DNA from: an uncultured Chloroflexota bacterium
GTDB taxonomy: Bacteria; Chloroflexota; Anaerolineae; Aggregatilineales; Phototrophicaceae
DNA: 64,000 nt
Assembly (NCBI GenBank): GCA_937974245.1
Contig: CALJKV010000005.1
Span: forward strand, 62,001-126,000
Reading direction: 5' to 3'
This document shows positions 57,122 through 64,000 of this stretch, in pieces (the first letter of the stretch is position 1; every line of letters begins with the position of its first letter). The position numbers and the translations under genes are program-made. The notes under the pieces are model-generated. The model had not been told where the DNA came from and searched no databases. It worked only from the letters and a program-made list of their open reading frames with translations.

Positions 57122-58057
57122 ATGTCACTTCCTCAATATCTCTCTATCCGTAACCTTGCCCTGGTCATCGTCAGCGCGTTTGGTATTTTCGCCCTTGGTT
57201 CGGTGGATGCTACCTCACGGGCAGCCTTTAACCGCCTCACCTCCGCCGATACCCGCCCCTATGCTATCGCCGCCACCCTCTTGTTGGGCGGGGTCACCGC
57301 CTGGGGTGCTGTATCTGTGTCGCGCAACTTGCGTCAGCATGTTAGCCTGGCCTGGCGTGCCAGCCTGCGTTTCGCCGGATGGATTCCCTTTGCCCTGGCG
57401 CTGGGCGTAACGGTGCTTTTCCTCATCCCGGAAACCAGTGGCACAACCGGCTTTGTCTGGGACGATAAGACGCGCATCATCGAGTCCTTCATTCCCCTGG
57501 CCGCCGCCATCCACGCCGCGCTTATCTTCTCGCCCGATGATGAACCGGCGTTGGAGGTCATGCTTGCCAGCCCGCGCCGTATTTACTGGGTGCTGCTCGA
57601 ACGTCTGGTAATCGTTCTGCTGGGGCAGGCGGCTGTTGGGCTTGTGACCGTTGCCCTCAGTCTTGCCCTAGTCAATGATCAGGATGTGCTGGTTTCGGTG
57701 TTTCGCTGGATTCCGCCCATGATCTTCCTGGTCGGCCTTGCGACTTACGTCACCCTCCGTTCACGGGTGGCGGCCTTCGGTGTTACCCTGGCCGGCCTGA
57801 TGTGGTTTGTCTTTAATTTTTTCAGCGAGTCGCTGCTCCCCGGTGCGCCGACATTCTGGCCGCTCAATGCGGTGCTGCCGTTTTTCTGGCCGCTGCATCC
57901 TTATCTCCAGCCTGCCCAACTGAGTACGGGAGACTACTGGCTCAACCGCCTGTGCGTCTTGCTGGCCGGAGTCGCGTTCATCATGCTTGCCGTCTATCAG
58001 CTTCGGAATGAAGAATCGGTTTTGCTTGGCTCACGACAGGCGAAATCGAAAGGATAA
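57122..58057 (+). CDS. ABC-2-like membrane protein
   Basis: 311 residues with about eight hydrophobic segments. A short cytoplasmic start leads to LALVIVSAFGIFALGSVD, then paired helices. The word EPALEVMLASPRRIYWVLLERLVIV resembles ABC-2 permeases where a cytoplasmic connector (ELLLALPVSRRRLLLGKLL type) precedes a helix. It is one base after the previous stop, so coupled. Likely a subunit of the exporter encoded downstream. Confidence 0.7.
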   Translation: MSLPQYLSIRNLALVIVSAFGIFALGSVDATSRAAFNRLTSADTRPYAIAATLLLGGVTAWGAVSVSRNLRQHVSLAWRASLRFAGWIPFALALGVTVLFLIPETSGTTGFVWDDKTRIIESFIPLAAAIHAALIFSPDDEPALEVMLASPRRIYWVLLERLVIVLLGQAAVGLVTVALSLALVNDQDVLVSVFRWIPPMIFLVGLATYVTLRSRVAAFGVTLAGLMWFVFNFFSESLLPGAPTFWPLNAVLPFFWPLHPYLQPAQLSTGDYWLNRLCVLLAGVAFIMLAVYQLRNEESVLLGSRQAKSKG

Positions 58058-58063
58058 TCCACA

Positions 58064-58861
58064 ATGAAACTCAAACTCATGCAAATCACTCACATCGCCC
58101 GTTACGAAGTGCAGCTGCACTGGCGCGGGCGGGCGCTGCTCGTCATGATGCTGGCGATTTTGGTGATGAACGGTATTACAGCGCTGGTGATGAGTCAAAG
58201 CAGCGACTCGATGCCCCCCGGATTGGTCATCAATCACTCCGCGATGGCCTGGGCAACGATTGGTGTAACCCTGGCATTCCTGCTGCCCGTCATCATTTCC
58301 GATACCGTCCCCAAAGACCGCCAGTTCGGAGTCCGCGAATTGCTCGATACGCTCCCCGTCTCGCGGGGTGTGGTTCTGCTCGGCAAACTCCTGGGAGTCT
58401 ACGCGGCGGTGCTGTCCGGTCTGGCTGTCATCATGCTCATCACCGGGGCGCTTGATCTGCTCCTGTTTGGCGAGGTGAATGTGTCCAGCTTTCTGGAAAT
58501 CTGGTTGGTCGGCACGACAGGGATGGTCATCCTGAATGGGGGGCTGGGGGTGTTGCTGCCTGCTACACAGCCCAATCGCCGCCGGGCGGTGGTGCTGGTC
58601 ATCGCGGTGTTGATCCTGTCCTTTGCCCTGAGCGGCTCTGGTTTCGAGTCTGGCTCTATGGATACCTATTTCAACCCGATTCGCCCGTCGATCATCATGT
58701 ACTACCTCACCGGCGTAGCGGGAACATTCGGTGGATCTGCGGTGTCGCAGTTCACACGGGAGGATGTCTGGCTCTCAATTGGGGCAGGGCTGGTTGAGTT
58801 GGTCGTGATTGGTCTGGCGGTGTGGGGCTGGTCGCGCTGGCATGAGTCGCGGGCGGGGTAG
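58064..58861 (+). CDS. ABC-2-type permease
   Basis: 265 residues, about six membrane helices. The connector RQFGVRELLDTLPVSRGVVLLGKLLGVY is the classic ABC-2 permease phrase. N-terminal MQITHIARYEVQLHWRGRALLVMMLAILVMN is closely similar to the start of the next gene product, showing the two arose by duplication. Starts 6 bases after the previous stop. Confidence 0.85.
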   Translation: MKLKLMQITHIARYEVQLHWRGRALLVMMLAILVMNGITALVMSQSSDSMPPGLVINHSAMAWATIGVTLAFLLPVIISDTVPKDRQFGVRELLDTLPVSRGVVLLGKLLGVYAAVLSGLAVIMLITGALDLLLFGEVNVSSFLEIWLVGTTGMVILNGGLGVLLPATQPNRRRAVVLVIAVLILSFALSGSGFESGSMDTYFNPIRPSIIMYYLTGVAGTFGGSAVSQFTREDVWLSIGAGLVELVVIGLAVWGWSRWHESRAG

Positions 58862-58871
58862 GAGGATAGAA

Positions 58872-59672
58872 ATGATCTTATCACAGCTGCGTGGCATGGC
58901 GTTTTACGAGTTCCGCCAGCACTGGCGCGGGCGTCTGCTGGTTGCGCTCATCCTCGGCCTTGTGCTGACTGTGGGCATCAACGTCCTGGTGGCCGGGGGG
59001 AGTGTGCGCTGTGACACTGTCAACCTGCCTGACCTTGCTGTGTGCCAGCAGGGGATTACGATTACCATCACCGCTGTCACCCTGTTCCTGGCCCTCCCAT
59101 TGGCTGTCCTGCTGCCCATCATGGTTGCCGAAATTATCCCGATGGACTCACAGCGTGGCGTTCGCAGTTGGCTGGATGCTATGCCGCTGCAAACAGGCAC
59201 GTATCTCCTGGGCAAGCTGCTCGGTTTATGGCTGGCGCTGGTGATGGCACTGCTGATAGCCATGCTCATTAGCGGGGCATTGTGGTGGCTGGCGACTGGC
59301 ACATTCGACCTGCTGGCTTATGCCCAGGTATGGGTATTCGGTATCGGTGTGGTGTGTGTGTTTAACGGTGGCCTCGGCGTGCTGTTGTCTGCCGGACTCA
59401 CTACCCGCCGCCGTGCAATTGCCTGGAATGCCGTGTTGATCGTCGCATTAGCGGCGCTGGTTCAGGGGAGTGATTTCTTGTCCTACCTCAATCCGCTGCG
59501 GATGCCCATTATCAACTATCACCTGGCCGTCTATGCACCGATGCTCATGGCATCACCGGATTCTGGTGAACTGGCGATTCTGCTGCGAGCGTTCGCCGGT
59601 GGCATCGCCGGACTGATAATCTCCTTTTGTACTGCCTGGGTTTGGCTGCGCTGGCAGTCTAGCCGGATGTAA
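58872..59672 (+). CDS. ABC-2-type permease, paralogue of the preceding gene
   Basis: 266 residues from ATG 58872 with GGAGGA 6 bases upstream; the longer frame from 58809 overlaps the previous gene and is rejected. MAFYEFRQHWRGRLLVALILGLVL parallels its neighbour, and SQRGVRSWLDAMPLQTGTYLLGKLLGLW is the ABC-2 connector. About six helices. The two permeases probably form a heterodimer served by the ATPase encoded next. Confidence 0.85.
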   Translation: MILSQLRGMAFYEFRQHWRGRLLVALILGLVLTVGINVLVAGGSVRCDTVNLPDLAVCQQGITITITAVTLFLALPLAVLLPIMVAEIIPMDSQRGVRSWLDAMPLQTGTYLLGKLLGLWLALVMALLIAMLISGALWWLATGTFDLLAYAQVWVFGIGVVCVFNGGLGVLLSAGLTTRRRAIAWNAVLIVALAALVQGSDFLSYLNPLRMPIINYHLAVYAPMLMASPDSGELAILLRAFAGGIAGLIISFCTAWVWLRWQSSRM

Positions 59673-59676
59673 CCCG

Positions 59677-59702
59677 TGAACCTTTGCGCGGCCTCTCTCG
59701 TA
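59677..59702 (+). promoter_or_regulatory. ECF-type promoter before the ABC ATPase gene
   Basis: TGAACC (59677-59682), 16 bases, CGTA (59699-59702), preceded by CCG T as at 55641. The -35 part and the following TTT match the site before the sigma gene. It lies 33 bases before the ATPase start codon. Confidence 0.65.
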
Positions 59703-59734
59703 ACAGGCTGCATGAATGAGTGGAGAATTGACCG

Positions 59735-60613
59735 ATGATCGAAGTCACGAATCTCAGCAAGACCTACGGCGGCGCTGTCCACGCCCTGCGCGGCATTGAT
59801 CTGGACATCAAAAACGGCATGTTCGGGTTGGTTGGCCCCAACGGCGCTGGTAAGACTACGCTGATGCGCATTCTCGCCGGGCTGATTCGGCCTACAACCG
59901 GGACGGTGCGCGTTCTCGGGCACGATGTCACCACGCTGCAAGGCAAATTCGAGGCGAAATCCATCCTGGGCTACCTGCCACAGGAACTCGGCCTGTACCC
60001 CAACCTGACCGGACGCGAATTTCTCGACTATATCGCTATCCTCAAGGGGGTTACTGATAAACGCGCCCGCCGCCAGCAGGTGACCGACCTGCTCGAATCC
60101 GTCCGCCTCGCTGATGTGGCGGATCGCCGCCTCAAGACCTATTCCGGCGGGATGAAACGCCGTATAGGCGTAGCGCAGGCGCTCCTCGGCAGCCCGAAAC
60201 TCCTCATCGTGGATGAACCCACCGTCGGCCTCGACCCGGAAGAACGGGTGCGATTCCGCAACCTGCTTTCTGAGATGGCGAGTCGCTGTACGGTCATCCT
60301 CTCGACGCACATTGTCGAAGACATCAGCCATAGCTGCAATGACCTCGCCGTTATCAGCCAGGGGCAGGTCATCTTTCGCGGTGCGCCGGGCGACCTCATC
60401 ACCCAGGCACGCGGTCATGTCTGGTCAATCACCACCCAGGGCGAACGCCCCAACAGTGGCCTGGCGGTGGTTTCCACCCTGCAAATGCACGATGGCGTCC
60501 AGTACCGCGTTCTCGGCACGCCGGAGCCGGACTACAATGCCGTCTCCATTGAACCAAGTCTGGAAGACGGCTATATCTGGCTCATGCGTCAGCACAGCCC
60601 CACACCCGCGTAA
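59735..60613 (+). CDS. ABC-2-type transporter ATP-binding protein
   Basis: 292 residues. Walker A GPNGAGKTT, Q-loop GYLPQELGLYP, signature YSGGMKRRIGVAQAL, Walker B LLIVDEPTVGLDP and the H-loop STHIVED are intact; residues about 220-292 are an accessory C-terminal part. GGAG precedes the ATG. Together with the three membrane proteins upstream it should form an exporter, perhaps of antibiotics, lipids or peptides that signal envelope stress. Last gene of the cluster. Confidence 0.92.
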   Translation: MIEVTNLSKTYGGAVHALRGIDLDIKNGMFGLVGPNGAGKTTLMRILAGLIRPTTGTVRVLGHDVTTLQGKFEAKSILGYLPQELGLYPNLTGREFLDYIAILKGVTDKRARRQQVTDLLESVRLADVADRRLKTYSGGMKRRIGVAQALLGSPKLLIVDEPTVGLDPEERVRFRNLLSEMASRCTVILSTHIVEDISHSCNDLAVISQGQVIFRGAPGDLITQARGHVWSITTQGERPNSGLAVVSTLQMHDGVQYRVLGTPEPDYNAVSIEPSLEDGYIWLMRQHSPTPA

Positions 60614-60639
60614 AGTGAGTCAATACACACTGGATTCGT

Positions 60640-60661
60640 AGGGCGCATGGCGTGCGTCCCG
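60640..60661. repeat. Short palindromic element
   Basis: GGGCGCA-TGGCG-TGCGTCCC forms a hairpin with one wobble just beyond the ATPase gene. It resembles the REP-like palindromes seen in many bacterial intergenic regions; it might also end transcription. Confidence 0.4.
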
Positions 60662-60674
60662 GCCCGCCCATGTA

Positions 60675-60812
60675 CCAGACCTCGTTCCCGACTACGTCGC
60701 CCGTACCTGTTTCGCCGTGCCGGTTATCTGCCGTTACCTGCTCTAACAACGCCTCAAGTTCATACTGGGTTTCCTGCTGAGAGAAACACTTGATCCTAAT
60801 ACCTGTTGACAC
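60675..60812 (-). pseudogene. Relic of a MazE-type antitoxin (C-terminal part)
   Basis: On the minus strand the frame from GTG 60812 reads RIKCFSQQETQYELEALLEQ, then VTADNRHGETGTGDVVGNEVW. The pattern LEELLxxVTxENxHxExxxGxxxGNEVW is the C-terminal toxin-binding tail of MazE/ChpI antitoxins. The N-terminal AbrB-like DNA-binding half is absent, the frame runs on past the usual terminal Trp, and no MazF gene is present. So this is likely a decayed remnant, overlapping the end of the next gene leftward. Confidence 0.6.
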
Positions 60813-61209
60813 GTAACCCTCCTCGAATGGTGTAGGCAAGTATGTATCCGACCCCGAATCCACTCGCAACAGTAATCCATAGTCCTAGAAGTGCTTGAGC
60901 GTAAAAAGTAAACTTGACAATATCGAAGTTGCCAGCATGGTCATAAAGAACATAGAAAATCCCGGTTAGTAACAAATAAATTCCAAACGGGAGAAATGGA
61001 AAAACAGGAGAAACACAAATATTCCGTTGAGCATGGGAAGAATCTGTTACATACCCTACGAATGATCCAGCCAATACCCAAATATATACTAAGAGCGCAA
61101 AAATCCTCATTCCCAAAGAATAAATATTCAGTTGTGCAAAGAAAGCTACCAATAGATGAGAGGCAATCAGACCCAAAACAAGCCTTTGATAGCATATTCT
61201 CAATGCCAT
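60796..61209 (-). CDS. Four-helix membrane protein of unknown function, AT-rich
   Basis: 137 residues with four hydrophobic segments (about 8-25, 33-52, 67-90, 98-122) separated by short loops. No family recognised. Codon use is AT-richer than the neighbours. The ribosome site is weak. The gene is divergent from the M24 gene with a 49-base gap and abuts the MazE relic, so the pair may be a small acquired patch. Confidence 0.5.
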   Translation of the reverse strand: MALRICYQRLVLGLIASHLLVAFFAQLNIYSLGMRIFALLVYIWVLAGSFVGYVTDSSHAQRNICVSPVFPFLPFGIYLLLTGIFYVLYDHAGNFDIVKFTFYAQALLGLWITVASGFGVGYILAYTIRGGLRVNRY

Positions 61210-61258
61210 ATAATCATCCCATCCGTTTTTGCAAAAATAGACTTTCAGGAGCTATCTG

Positions 61259-62461
61259 ATGACGGTTACACCCGCCCAACTCAAAATTGCCGATTCTGAA
61301 TTTCGCGCCCGCTGTGACTCCCTCCTGGCGCATATCCAGGACTCTAACCTCAGCGGCGTCGTTCTCTTTGACCGCGACTACCTGCTCTATTATACCGGTT
61401 TCGCCTTCATCCCCACCGAGCGCCCGATGGCCTTCGCCATGTCCCGGAGTGGCGAACGCGCCCTGTTCGTCCCCCGCCTCGAAGTCGAACACGCCCAGGC
61501 CAATGCCCTCATTGACCGGGTAGACCATTACCTCGAATACCCCGCCACCCCGCACCCGATGGAGAAACTCGCCGCCATGCTGGACGATATGGGCATCAGT
61601 GAGAAAATTGGCGCGGATCATGACGGCTATCCCTGGATTTTTGGCTATCGCGGCGCGTCCCTCTCCCAGGTGACCGGCGCAGAAACTGTCTCAGTCGCCG
61701 CCTTTGTCGAAGACCAGATGATGGTGAAGTCCCCGGTGGAAATCGCCCTTTTGCGCGAAAGCTGCCGTTGGGCGAATCTCGCACATACGCTTTTACAGCG
61801 GTATACCGTTGTCGGCGCCACCGAAACCGAGGTTAGCCAGCGGGCCAGCGACGAAGCTAACCGCGCTATGCTCGATTCCATAGGCCCGATTTATCGCGCC
61901 CAGAATGCCTTTTTCAGCGGCGCAATCGCCGGGTATCGCGGCCAGATCGGGCGTAACGCCGCTATCCCGCACGCCCTGGCGAACAATATGGTTTTTCAGC
62001 CGGGGGATGTCCTCGTCACCGGGGCGACTGCGCCCGTCTGGGGCTACGTCTCCGAACTCGAACGGACTATGGTGATTGGCAAGCCCTCCGGCGAGCAGCG
62101 CCGCTTCTTCGACCACATGGTCGCCTTGCAGGATACCGCCTTCGCCGCCATTAAGCCCGGCCAGCCCTGCGCCAGCGTGGACCATGCCGTCCGCGCTTAC
62201 TTCGAGAAGCACAGCCTGTGGGACTACTGGAAGCACCATGTCGGCCACTGTATCGGCCTGCGTTACCACGAAGGCCCGTTCCTCGATCTGGGCGATAATA
62301 CCATCATCCAACCCGGTATGGTCTTCACCGTCGAACCCGGACTGTATGTGCCGGGGTTAGGGGGCTTCCGCCACTCCGATACAGTGGTGGTGACCGGTGA
62401 TGGCATCGAATTCCTTACCTACTACCCACGCGACCTCGAAAGCCTCACCCTCCCCGCCTGA
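61259..62461 (+). CDS. M24-fold hydrolase, creatinase-like, without the full metal site
   Basis: 400 residues: an N-terminal creatinase/prolidase domain (about 1-150) and the pita-bread domain. The catalytic His330 is present in HHVGHCIGLRYHEGP and a Glu in VFTVEPGLY. But the M24 metal ligands differ: the first Asp is replaced (G255 region, VTGATAPVWGY), the second is Glu266 in SELERT, and the last Glu is Ser in GGFRHSDTVVVT. The GY..xLERT and GGFRHxD forms are like creatine amidinohydrolase, a metal-free relative. It may hydrolyse a C-N bond other than a peptide bond. AGGAG precedes the ATG. Confidence 0.8.
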   Translation: MTVTPAQLKIADSEFRARCDSLLAHIQDSNLSGVVLFDRDYLLYYTGFAFIPTERPMAFAMSRSGERALFVPRLEVEHAQANALIDRVDHYLEYPATPHPMEKLAAMLDDMGISEKIGADHDGYPWIFGYRGASLSQVTGAETVSVAAFVEDQMMVKSPVEIALLRESCRWANLAHTLLQRYTVVGATETEVSQRASDEANRAMLDSIGPIYRAQNAFFSGAIAGYRGQIGRNAAIPHALANNMVFQPGDVLVTGATAPVWGYVSELERTMVIGKPSGEQRRFFDHMVALQDTAFAAIKPGQPCASVDHAVRAYFEKHSLWDYWKHHVGHCIGLRYHEGPFLDLGDNTIIQPGMVFTVEPGLYVPGLGGFRHSDTVVVTGDGIEFLTYYPRDLESLTLPA

Positions 62462-62478
62462 TGTCACAAATAAAAACG

Positions 62479-62504
62479 GTGCCGGGCAAATCACTGCCCG
62501 GCAC
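62479..62504. terminator. Strong bidirectional terminator
   Basis: A 10-bp stem GTGCCGGGCA / TGCCCGGCAC with a 6-base loop; followed by TGCTTTTA on plus and by CGTTTTTATTTG on minus, between the M24 and CBS genes. Confidence 0.8.
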
Positions 62505-62563
62505 TGCTTTTACTCGGTACTTTTAACTTTTTACTGCTTTTATTTTCGCCTCAACACTTTCAA

Positions 62564-62995
62564 CTACTTACCGTCCTCATCCTCCCCGCCAAGCAGTTTG
62601 ATATAGCTGGAGAGGATGTCACTAGTCGCGACAATCCCCACCAGTGACCCATCATCCACGACTGGCAGTGCGCCAAACTTATACCTTTTCATGAGGCTGG
62701 CCGCCAGTGTGGCCGGGGCGCTTGACTTAATCGTCATCGGGTTGGCGGTCATACACGCCTCAGCTGTGACGCCGGTAAGTAAAGCCTGGTCCTGTGCGCG
62801 TTCGCGCATCGTCAACGGAGAATTCATCGCCAACCGCACATCCCGGTCCGTGATGATGCCGATTAACCGGCCTTCATCCACTACCGGAAGCTGGCGGCAG
62901 GCATGGGACTTCATAATCCCGATGATTTCCCCCAACGGCGTGTCCCGCCCAACTGTAACAGGGCAGAAAGTCATAATGTCGGCTACTGTGAGCAT
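62564..62995 (-). CDS. CBS-domain-pair protein
   Basis: 143 residues from ATG 62995 (AGAGGA upstream). Two CBS repeats at about 1-60 (MLTVADIMTFCPVTVGRDTPLGEII, LPVVDEGRLIGIITDRDVR) and 78-138 (ACMTANPMTIKSSAPATLAASLM, LPVVDDGSLVGIVATSDIL). Such pairs bind adenine nucleotides and regulate enzymes or channels. Lies downstream of the oxidoreductase genes on the same strand, about 130 bases on; a link is possible but unproven. Confidence 0.88.
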   Translation of the reverse strand: MLTVADIMTFCPVTVGRDTPLGEIIGIMKSHACRQLPVVDEGRLIGIITDRDVRLAMNSPLTMRERAQDQALLTGVTAEACMTANPMTIKSSAPATLAASLMKRYKFGALPVVDDGSLVGIVATSDILSSYIKLLGGEDEDGK

Positions 62996-63122
62996 TGGTT
63001 CCTCTTGGTGATATATAGAGCTACACACAACAACCAGCCACCGGTATTTCTTGCCCTGATTCCGGTCTGGCTGCTTGCTGTTGTTTCAATGAGTTGTGCC
63101 TATAAATATACCACCTATCGCC

Positions 63123-63677
63123 TTATTTGACCGGGAACAGCTCGCTGGTGAAGGCCGCGCCGCGTTCCAGTGCGGTATAGTTATCCGCCAGCATGTCACG
63201 CCGGTGCGCCGGGAGGTGACCCTCCAACGCTCGTTTGATCGAATTCAGCGGCAGCACTCCATGTGCCGTCACGACTGCCCCCAGCATGATCACATTCATC
63301 AGTCGCAGGTTGCCGATTTCATCCGCGATGTCCGTCGCCGGCACCGGCAGGTGGGTGATGTCTGCCCGCTGGCTCTGCTGTGTGATAAGCGAAGCATTGC
63401 TCGCCAGCAGCCCACCTGTCGCCACGAGATACTCGTACTTGGTAAATGATGGGTTGTTAAACGCCAATACCACATCCGGGTTGTTGACGATGGGTGACCC
63501 GATTTTCTTGTCACTGATGACCACATAGCAGTGTGCCGTGCCACCGCGCATCTCCGGCCCATAGGAGGGTATCCACGTTACTTCCAGCCCTTCGTCCATC
63601 GCGGCATACGCTAGAAGCTGCCCCGCAAACATCACGCCCTGGCCGCCGAACCCGGCGAGCAAAAATGACTGGTGCAT
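63123..63677 (-). CDS. korC: 2-oxoacid:ferredoxin oxidoreductase, gamma subunit
   Basis: 184 residues from ATG 63677, with GGAGG 9 bases upstream. LLAGFGGQGVMFAGQLLAYAAMDEGLEVTWIPSYGPEMRGGTAHCYVVIS is the signature of the gamma domain of ferredoxin-dependent 2-oxoacid oxidoreductases. It oxidatively decarboxylates a 2-oxoacid (2-oxoglutarate, 2-oxoisovalerate or pyruvate) to its CoA ester while reducing ferredoxin. The small separate gamma subunit after a beta subunit is the Kor/Vor four-gene type. 2-oxoglutarate is the commonest substrate of this order, but it is not proved. Confidence 0.85.
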   Translation of the reverse strand: MHQSFLLAGFGGQGVMFAGQLLAYAAMDEGLEVTWIPSYGPEMRGGTAHCYVVISDKKIGSPIVNNPDVVLAFNNPSFTKYEYLVATGGLLASNASLITQQSQRADITHLPVPATDIADEIGNLRLMNVIMLGAVVTAHGVLPLNSIKRALEGHLPAHRRDMLADNYTALERGAAFTSELFPVK

Positions 63678-63690
63678 GTGTGTCAGCCTC

Positions 63691-64000
63691 CTACAGCCCA
63701 TTCACTTCGTCGCGGACTTTGTAATCGCCCAGCGGGAAGTACGGCACCATGTTGTCTTCTATCCATTCCAGCGCCTTTTCTGGCTGGATGCCCCAGTTTG
63801 TCGGGCAGCTTGAAAGCAGCTCCACCATGCTGAATCCCAACCCGGCCATCTGCACCTTGAGTGCCGTGATAATCGCCTTTTTCGCCTTGCGGATATTCTT
63901 CACATCATGCAGTGACCGCCGCACGATATAGGCCGGGCCATCCAGGTTCGCCAGCAGTTCGCTCATCCGAATTGGGCTGCCGGTCATCGTTGTATTCCGT
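63691..64000 (-). CDS. korB: 2-oxoacid:ferredoxin oxidoreductase, beta subunit (C-terminal part, cut by the window edge)
   Basis: The last about 102 residues of the ThDP-binding beta subunit; the frame is open to the window end. ..TGSPIRMSELLANLDGPAYIVRRSLHDVKNIRKAKKAIITALKVQMAGLGFSMVELLSSCPTNWGIQPEKALEWIEDNMVPYFPLG is the typical beta-subunit tail, with the SSCPTNWG region. 13 bases separate its stop from the gamma start. The ThDP motif and iron-sulfur ligands lie beyond the window. Confidence 0.88.
   Translation of the reverse strand, partial: RNTTMTGSPIRMSELLANLDGPAYIVRRSLHDVKNIRKAKKAIITALKVQMAGLGFSMVELLSSCPTNWGIQPEKALEWIEDNMVPYFPLGDYKVRDEVNGL

Noticed and set aside
60582..60869. 95-residue open frame as an intact gene
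   Set aside because: Only its middle resembles MazE; the ends run into a palindrome and into the neighbouring membrane gene. Kept as a relic only.
1..64000. CRISPR arrays, tRNA or rRNA genes, transposases, prophage genes
   Set aside because: I looked for regularly spaced repeats, tRNA T-loop words, rRNA-like stretches and transposase/integrase motifs on both strands and found none. Short elements could escape a reading by eye.

Overview
The window looks like chromosomal DNA of a free-living, heterotrophic bacterium, most plausibly a Chloroflexota (Anaerolineae-like) genome. That is an inference from gene content: a mevalonate-pathway cluster with an archaeal-type HMG-CoA synthase, thiolase and DUF35 genes next to a class II HMG-CoA reductase; secreted binding proteins without lipobox cysteines; a pullulanase with tandem X25-like modules; an FHA-winged-helix protein; and two membrane pyrophosphatases. 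I saw no rRNA, tRNA, CRISPR array, phage or intact insertion sequence.

Layout. 0-5.7 kb: the end or whole of a rubredoxin-like zinc ribbon, a peptide-type ABC importer (two permeases and a binding protein, no ATPases), a GNAT acetyltransferase and adenylosuccinate lyase. 5.8-11.5 kb: a 1583-residue secreted pullulanase and a secreted polysaccharide deacetylase. 11.6-18.5 kb: a two-helix membrane protein, an alpha-oxoamine synthase and a very large RND transporter with helical repeats inserted in its extracytoplasmic part. 18.6-23.3 kb: a complete branched-chain-amino-acid-type ABC importer. 23.5-27.7 kb: HMG-CoA reductase, HMG-CoA synthase, thiolase homologue and a DUF35 protein split in two. 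27.8-33.3 kb: two divergent membrane pyrophosphatases, one with the K+-dependent and one with the K+-independent signature. 33.4-36.1 kb: YraN, MiaA, an anchored unknown protein and an FHA-winged-helix regulator. 36.7-49.4 kb: mostly single metabolic genes (GMC oxidoreductase, formiminotransferase-cyclodeaminase, MFS transporter, nucleotidyltransferase, gamma-glutamyltransferase, 2Fe-2S ferredoxin, ThDP enzyme, M20 amidohydrolase). 49.7-53.4 kb: a translationally coupled MoxR ATPase / unknown / metallopeptidase-VWA triad. 53.5-62.5 kb: an S9 peptidase, an ECF sigma factor operon with three ABC-2 type membrane proteins and an ATPase, a MazE-like relic and a creatinase-like M24 protein. 62.5-64 kb: a CBS protein and the start of a 2-oxoacid:ferredoxin oxidoreductase locus.

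The strongest points for a second look: (i) the thiolase homologue of the mevalonate cluster has Asp where the nucleophilic Cys belongs and Asn where the GHP His belongs, and its DUF35 partner is split and has no zinc cysteines, while HMG-CoA synthase and reductase keep all catalytic residues; (ii) two ECF-type promoters of nearly the same sequence lie before the sigma gene and before the ABC ATPase gene of the same cluster; (iii) the RND transporter carries about six helical repeats and an extra hydrophobic block; (iv) the MoxR-unknown-metallopeptidase/VWA triad; (v) a 20-of-23-base motif shared by the regions upstream of HMG-CoA reductase and of the DUF35 genes.

Nothing was searched against a database; family names come from recognised motifs and gene order. 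Start codons were moved from the longest reading frame wherever a ribosome binding site or family length argued for it.
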